The translations under genes were made by a program, and so were the position numbers. From a virus, in the IMG/VR virus record IMGVR_UViG_3300025168_000109, positions 1 to 54,880 of that record: 54,880 nt of DNA; one strand, written 5' to 3'. Within the stretch, counting starts at the first letter, position 1; the number at the start of each line of letters is the position of its first letter. Of the stretch, positions 51,237 through 54,880 are shown piece by piece. Below the pieces are notes generated by a model. The model did no database searches. It saw only the letters and a program-made list of their open reading frames with translations, and was not told the origin of the DNA.

Positions 51237-52168
51237 TGTTTTATTCTTTCGTTAATAGTAAATGTAGACATGTCTGCTTGATATGGTATCATACCTAGCA
51301 TACCATCTCTATTCTTTTCAACATGACAAGCCAATAAACCAACCGGGTCCTCATCACAATAAGTATTAGTAATACCATACAAATCATGCGGCCTATTAAG
51401 AATCAAAACTACATGTGCATCCTGACCAATGCTGTCACCACCAAAGAGATCAGTTAACAACGGCTGATATTGATTTTTTGCACGGTGCTCTTGCTCAATG
51501 TTACGATTAAGCTGAGACAATAATATATTTACAGCTCCCATTTTAGATTGTAAATACATACAACCTTTAGAAACTATATTAAGTCTTTGCAGCTCAGTCT
51601 CTGATTTACCTGAAATAAGTCTAGAATGATCATATACATTGATTACAGTCTTTTCTGGGTATTTATTAAATATATCTTCATTAGCTTTTATAATAAAGTC
51701 CATACTTCTAGGATGATTATTAAAATAAATATCATAGTTATTATATCTACTAGCGTTAACAGCATATTTATTAAAATCAACTTGAGATAAAGGCTTATCT
51801 AAAGAAAACAACTCTCCAAGGCCTTGCTTAAGATCTTTTGAAGCACTACGCATTATCTGCTGATAACCGGGCATCTCAAAGGTCCAATACAATACAACCA
51901 TAGAAGTATTTTGATTCTCATCTAGAACATCAAATATCAATTGATTACTGAACGCAGACTTACCTACGCCGGGGCGGCCTGCAATTACATACAATTTCCC
52001 TTTTTGTAAACCACCCAGTAAGTTACGATTTAGCCTAGGCCATTTAGTAGCTATAACATCTCTGTTACCAGTCATACCAGCTCTTACAACAGCAAGAGAC
52101 TGTTTAACCGCGGTCCCTATCTTCTGAAAGCCGCTATTTTTAAAGGGATCTTGTAATTCTTCCATCAT
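51233..52168 (-). CDS. DnaB-like replicative helicase
   Basis: 311 residues: the RecA-fold C-terminal domain only. GRPGVGKS (64-71) is Walker A, VVLYWTFEMPGYQ the substrate-contact segment, VINVYDHSRLI Walker B, LLSQLNRNIEQ motif H3, and FGGDSIGQDAHVVLILNRP the arginine-finger region. The N-terminal DnaB domain is missing, as in many phage helicases. It should form a hexamer, unwind the fork and recruit the separate TOPRIM primase. The start overlaps the upstream gene by 29 bases. Confidence 0.88.
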   Translation of the reverse strand: MMEELQDPFKNSGFQKIGTAVKQSLAVVRAGMTGNRDVIATKWPRLNRNLLGGLQKGKLYVIAGRPGVGKSAFSNQLIFDVLDENQNTSMVVLYWTFEMPGYQQIMRSASKDLKQGLGELFSLDKPLSQVDFNKYAVNASRYNNYDIYFNNHPRSMDFIIKANEDIFNKYPEKTVINVYDHSRLISGKSETELQRLNIVSKGCMYLQSKMGAVNILLSQLNRNIEQEHRAKNQYQPLLTDLFGGDSIGQDAHVVLILNRPHDLYGITNTYCDEDPVGLLACHVEKNRDGMLGMIPYQADMSTFTINERIKQ

Positions 52169-52673
52169 TTTTATTTGTTTTATCTAAGTTAATATCTATG
52201 TAGTCTTCCCACGTATAATTGTTAAGCCATGTTTCTAGCTTCTGCATATATCCAAGACTATCTTTGTCTAGTTCTAATTGAACTCTTAACAATGCCATAA
52301 TCTCTTTGTGTTTTGCTACCTTCTCATTTGTTATCTTGCGATAACGATTTTTAGCTTTCATATTAGTGTAAGCATTAGGGTCTTTAGCATGTAATACACG
52401 CCTACCACGGTTAGGAGACTCTACAACTGCAGGATATACTTCAATTAACTCATTGAACAAGTCATCAAAATCACCTGCAAATTGGTCAAGCCACTTATCA
52501 GTTACTTCGTAACTGTCATCTAACCACCCTTCAACTCTTAAAAATTCATAATTAACACTTTCATCTAATTTTTCTGAAATCTCATTAGCTTTATGTTTAG
52601 CATGTAAAGCTACGTACTCGTTAGGGAGTAAATCTAGTTGTTCTAGTAATTCTAAATCTATTTCTATTTTCAT
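52140..52673 (-). CDS. Hypothetical helical protein upstream of the DnaB-like helicase
   Basis: 177 residues, acidic N-terminal half and mixed C-terminal half. The start MKIEIDLELLEQLDLLPNEYVALHAKHK and the segment RRVLHAKDPNAYTNMKAKNRYRKITNEKV give no clear family. It overlaps the DnaB-like gene by 29 bases and the SF2 helicase gene by four (ATGA), so it is probably co-translated with both. Its position would suit a helicase-loading or accessory factor, but the sequence does not show the AAA or HTH features of known loaders. Confidence 0.55.
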   Translation of the reverse strand: MKIEIDLELLEQLDLLPNEYVALHAKHKANEISEKLDESVNYEFLRVEGWLDDSYEVTDKWLDQFAGDFDDLFNELIEVYPAVVESPNRGRRVLHAKDPNAYTNMKAKNRYRKITNEKVAKHKEIMALLRVQLELDKDSLGYMQKLETWLNNYTWEDYIDINLDKTNKNDGRITRSL

Positions 52674-53860
52674 ATCTCAAATGTTACGTTTTTTAAATTT
52701 TTAGTTGCACTCTTAATCCACTTCTCTTCTTGACTATCTCTCACATATAATACTATAACTTCACCGGTTTTTCCTTCTTGAAATCTTATAAGCCTACCTA
52801 CACGTTGTATCATAGATAATGACTTACTAGTAATTCCACATATAATACCCATATTAGCATCAGGTACATCAAAACCTTGATTTAAAGCTTTTGTTGAACA
52901 CAATACATTTATTTTACCAGTTCTAAAGTTATCTAAAGCAGCATCTTTTTGTTTCTTACTTCTTTTAGAATGATAACTTTGAGCTAAAGGTATAACTGAG
53001 TCTGATAACATATCAGTAAATTCATTAGCACCTCCAAAAGCAAGTATTCTTTTAGTTGGGTTAGCAAAAACTAAATCTCTAAAAGCATCTATTTTATTGC
53101 TAGCAAAATCTATAATCTTTTTACGCTCTCTTATACATCTGTAAAATTGAGTAGCAGCTTTCTTTTCTTGAGGGCTTGCACTAAGGTCTTGCATAATAAG
53201 CTTTGCATTTTCCCAAGCATCAAAATTTCCTAGCTGACTCTTCCAATAAACAAATCTATTGTTGACTTTCTTGTAACTTGTACGCTCATCAAATGTTAAA
53301 TCTATAGGCCTACATATAATATTATAAGGAGAAACTAAGCCTAAATCTACACACTCATCTAATGTTATTTCAAATACAATAGGAGCTATCTCTAACAATA
53401 ACTCTTTGTATTCATATTCTTCAGGTAAGGTAGCAGTCATACATAATAATCTGTCAAATATATTGTTGTCAAAAAACTTACGATACTCAGGAGATAATCC
53501 TAAATGTATTTCATCACATATTACTACATCATAATGCTTACCTATCATTTTATATGCGCTTTGATAACACATAAAATCTACAGTGTCTAAACAGTCTTCA
53601 TACCCCCACTTAATAAACTCTTCTTTAAATTGATCTTTAAGTTGAGTTGTAGGAACAAGTACAAGACCTGTTATCTCTCTATTTTCTACGTTTTCCTCAC
53701 TATCTTTTAATCTTTTTATAGTCTCACCTACAGCTATTACACCGCATCTAGATTTACCAAAACCTGTACCGGCTATAATACTTCCGTGGAAACTATTCAT
53801 AGCCCAATGATTCAAGGCTTTTTTCTGCTGCTTATCTTTTAACTCATTCAAATCTTCCAT
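52670..53860 (-). CDS. SF2 DNA helicase, DEIH-box (UvsW/type III-like)
   Basis: 396 residues with a complete SF2 set: AGTGFGKS (30-37), LVLVPTTQLKDQ (Ia), DEIH (116-119), MTATLP (141-146), ILAFGGANE (IV), VLCSTKALNQGFDVP (V) and QRVGRLIR (VI). The compact two-domain layout and DEIH box match UvsW-like phage helicases that migrate branched DNA and resolve stalled forks. It heads the recognised part of the replication cluster and is ATGA-coupled to the next gene. Substrate inferred from relatives. Confidence 0.85.
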   Translation of the reverse strand: MEDLNELKDKQQKKALNHWAMNSFHGSIIAGTGFGKSRCGVIAVGETIKRLKDSEENVENREITGLVLVPTTQLKDQFKEEFIKWGYEDCLDTVDFMCYQSAYKMIGKHYDVVICDEIHLGLSPEYRKFFDNNIFDRLLCMTATLPEEYEYKELLLEIAPIVFEITLDECVDLGLVSPYNIICRPIDLTFDERTSYKKVNNRFVYWKSQLGNFDAWENAKLIMQDLSASPQEKKAATQFYRCIRERKKIIDFASNKIDAFRDLVFANPTKRILAFGGANEFTDMLSDSVIPLAQSYHSKRSKKQKDAALDNFRTGKINVLCSTKALNQGFDVPDANMGIICGITSKSLSMIQRVGRLIRFQEGKTGEVIVLYVRDSQEEKWIKSATKNLKNVTFEI

Positions 53861-53871
53861 TTTATACAGTT

Positions 53872-54084
53872 TTAATTAATTACAAATTTTAATGTCTCTA
53901 GCAAAGTCTTTTGCAAATAAGCCCAAGCTTCAATTGGTGTCTTGAACTCTCTGGTTCTGACCAATCTCCACTCTTTGGGCCTCTTTCTAAGCTTGTACAA
54001 ATGGGCGACAAATTTACTATCTTTTATAATAACCGCAGGCCAATAGCCATACTTTATTATTTCTTTTATGTCTTCTTCGTACAT
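53872..54084 (-). CDS. Small hypothetical protein
   Basis: 70 residues, basic (YKLRKRPKEWRLVRTREF), with a WPAVIIKDSKFVAHLY beta-like segment and a C-terminal helix (EAWAYLQKTLLETLKF). It overlaps the next upstream gene by 19 bases. No known motif; small compact fold likely. Confidence 0.5.
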   Translation of the reverse strand: MYEEDIKEIIKYGYWPAVIIKDSKFVAHLYKLRKRPKEWRLVRTREFKTPIEAWAYLQKTLLETLKFVIN

Positions 54085-54290
54085 GCAAACTCCTTCTCTA
54101 GTATCTCGAGTAATTTCTTATCACCTACCATAGGTTTTGACCCTCGTAAGTCTTTATACTCTTCAGGTTTAAAGATCATTTTAACTTCAATAATCTCTCC
54201 TCCTAATACATTTCTCTTAACTATCCATCTTCTACCTCTGACAGTTTTATTACGTTTTAGTTGCTCTCTTAAACTCATATCGCTTTCCAT
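54066..54290 (-). CDS. Small basic hypothetical protein
   Basis: 74 residues, with an N-terminal basic segment (REQLKRNKTVRGRRW) and an alternating strand-like part (WIVKRNVLGGEIIEVKMIF). A second ATG 12 bases in (MSLREQ) could be the true start and would shorten the overlap with the upstream gene. Function unknown. Confidence 0.5.
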   Translation of the reverse strand: MESDMSLREQLKRNKTVRGRRWIVKRNVLGGEIIEVKMIFKPEEYKDLRGSKPMVGDKKLLEILEKEFACTKKT

Positions 54291-54538
54291 AAAGTTACAG
54301 TTCTATTTGTTTGCTTATCTTTAAAAGTACCACTATCAGTGACTCTACCTTTATTTACAAGCTCAGTAACTCTGCCAGTAACAGAATTTATTTCCCAACC
54401 TAAATACTTAGCTATCATTCTATTTGTAGCCATGCCTTTAGTTTTAAGTATACTATAAACCTGATCTCTCTTAGATTTTATATTTACTTTAGTTTGTTTA
54501 AATGACGCTAGCTGCGTCTTCCTTATTCGTTTTACCAT
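54275..54538 (-). CDS. Winged helix-turn-helix protein
   Basis: 87 residues. Residues about 20-70 read as a winged helix: DQVYSILKTKGMATNRMIAK (helices 1-2), YLGWEINSVTGRVTELVNKG (turn and recognition helix), then the wing RVTDSGTF..RTVTLWKA. The form resembles phage MarR/replication-initiation type domains. Likely a DNA-binding regulator or replication accessory. It overlaps the upstream gene by seven bases. Confidence 0.65.
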   Translation of the reverse strand: MVKRIRKTQLASFKQTKVNIKSKRDQVYSILKTKGMATNRMIAKYLGWEINSVTGRVTELVNKGRVTDSGTFKDKQTNRTVTLWKAI

Positions 54539-54774
54539 ACTAGTCTATTTTTTTTAAGTTGATACTTATCCATATTATTATGAATCTTAGGTTTTAAAAT
54601 GGGGTAAGCAGTAAGCAAATTTTCATATTCTCTGAATTTATTATCTTTAGTTTCAACCTTCCCGCTGAACTTAAAATAATTATCAAACTCTATAAAATTT
54701 TGCCTACATCTTTCCTTCCATTCCATTTCCTCTCTACATTCCTGTACAAAGTACTTAACTAACTCTTTATCCAT
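54532..54774 (-). CDS. Small hypothetical protein
   Basis: 80 residues, charged and helical at the N-terminus (KYFVQECREEMEWKERCRQNFIEFDNYFKF), basic at the C-terminus. It is TAATG-coupled to the partial gene before it and overlaps the winged-helix gene after it. No recognised motif. Confidence 0.5.
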   Translation of the reverse strand: MDKELVKYFVQECREEMEWKERCRQNFIEFDNYFKFSGKVETKDNKFREYENLLTAYPILKPKIHNNMDKYQLKKNRLVW

Positions 54775-54880
54775 TAGCTTTTCTTTGCTCTTGGTTTACG
54801 TTTAGCTTTTGGTTTAGATTTAGCTAACTTATCTTCATACTCTAATGCTAAGTCTTGTAACTTCTCATCATTTGTTTTAG
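54774..54880 (-). CDS. 3' end of a gene with a basic Lys/Pro-rich tail (partial)
   Basis: The last 34 codons of a gene whose start lies beyond the window. It ends in a charged helix (EKLQDLALEYEDKLAKSK) and a basic tail (PKAKRKPRAKKS) before TAA, which overlaps the next ATG as TAATG. The lysine/alanine tail is typical of nucleic-acid-binding proteins. The family cannot be judged from this fragment. Confidence 0.6.
   Translation of the reverse strand, partial: KTNDEKLQDLALEYEDKLAKSKPKAKRKPRAKKS

Noticed and set aside
53872-53895. Possible TAnnTTTG promoter upstream of the SF2 helicase gene
   Set aside because: The minus strand reads TAAAATTTG, one base off the required spacing, and the site falls at the end of the preceding coupled gene.
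1-54880. tRNA genes, CRISPR arrays, insertion sequences or an integrase
   Set aside because: No cloverleaf-like segment, regular spacer array, transposase or tyrosine/serine recombinase motif was seen on either strand; the phage appears lytic in this part.

Overview
The window is one continuous piece of a tailed-phage genome infecting a member of the Bacteroidota, most likely a marine flavobacterium. It is AT-rich, uses standard stop codons, packs its genes tightly (TAATG or ATGA couplings at many junctions) and shows no tRNA, rRNA, CRISPR or transposon. The closest recognisable relatives by architecture are the crAss-like phages (Crassvirales, e.g. the Cellulophaga phi14:2 type). Reasons: a run of short-tail connector genes, a very large tail/muzzle-like protein, a block of putative ejected cargo proteins, and a giant protein carrying the DFDxD catalytic motif and flanking motifs of the crAss-like virion RNA polymerase. 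This affiliation is inferred from motifs read by eye, not from a database search.

Layout. Bases 1-40842 are a rightward late operon. Order: a 5'-truncated, cysteine-patterned repeat protein of host-like type; M15 peptidase (endolysin); tail fibre; LamG-like lectin; several small appendage proteins; holin; metallophosphoesterase; three connector/ring-type proteins; a 1803-aa muzzle/tail-stabilisation protein; four putative internal (cargo) proteins; and a 6166-aa giant protein. Bases 40869-54880 are a leftward early operon, read toward the same point: Nmad1-like protein, 5'-3' exonuclease, an uncharacterised protein + MoxR-type AAA ATPase + VWA/metallopeptidase trio, an SPL-like radical SAM protein, a Cys-rich zinc protein, a PD-(D/E)XK nuclease, TOPRIM primase, a putative ssDNA-binding protein, Sak4-like ATPase, DnaB-like helicase, SF2 helicase and small genes. 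The two operons converge on a bidirectional hairpin terminator at about 40846-40865.

How the parts work together (inference). The late operon makes the tail and lysis proteins and ends with proteins probably packaged in the head and ejected with the DNA. The giant protein combines an SF1 helicase, two zincin-type metallopeptidase motifs, an RNA polymerase core and a RecB-like nuclease motif, so it could open, transcribe and protect the incoming genome before host transcription is engaged. The early operon supplies replication and recombination. No DNA polymerase, terminase, portal or major capsid gene lies in the window; they should be outside it.

Most notable points: the giant five-module polymerase protein; a phage late gene whose modules and C-terminus look like a host type IX secretion (T9SS) cargo; the MoxR/VWA trio beside a radical SAM gene; and tail-fibre repeats nearly identical in protein but heavily recoded in DNA. 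There is no gene-free stretch over 300 bases; the longest gap (about 42515-42630) holds a GC-rich inverted repeat.
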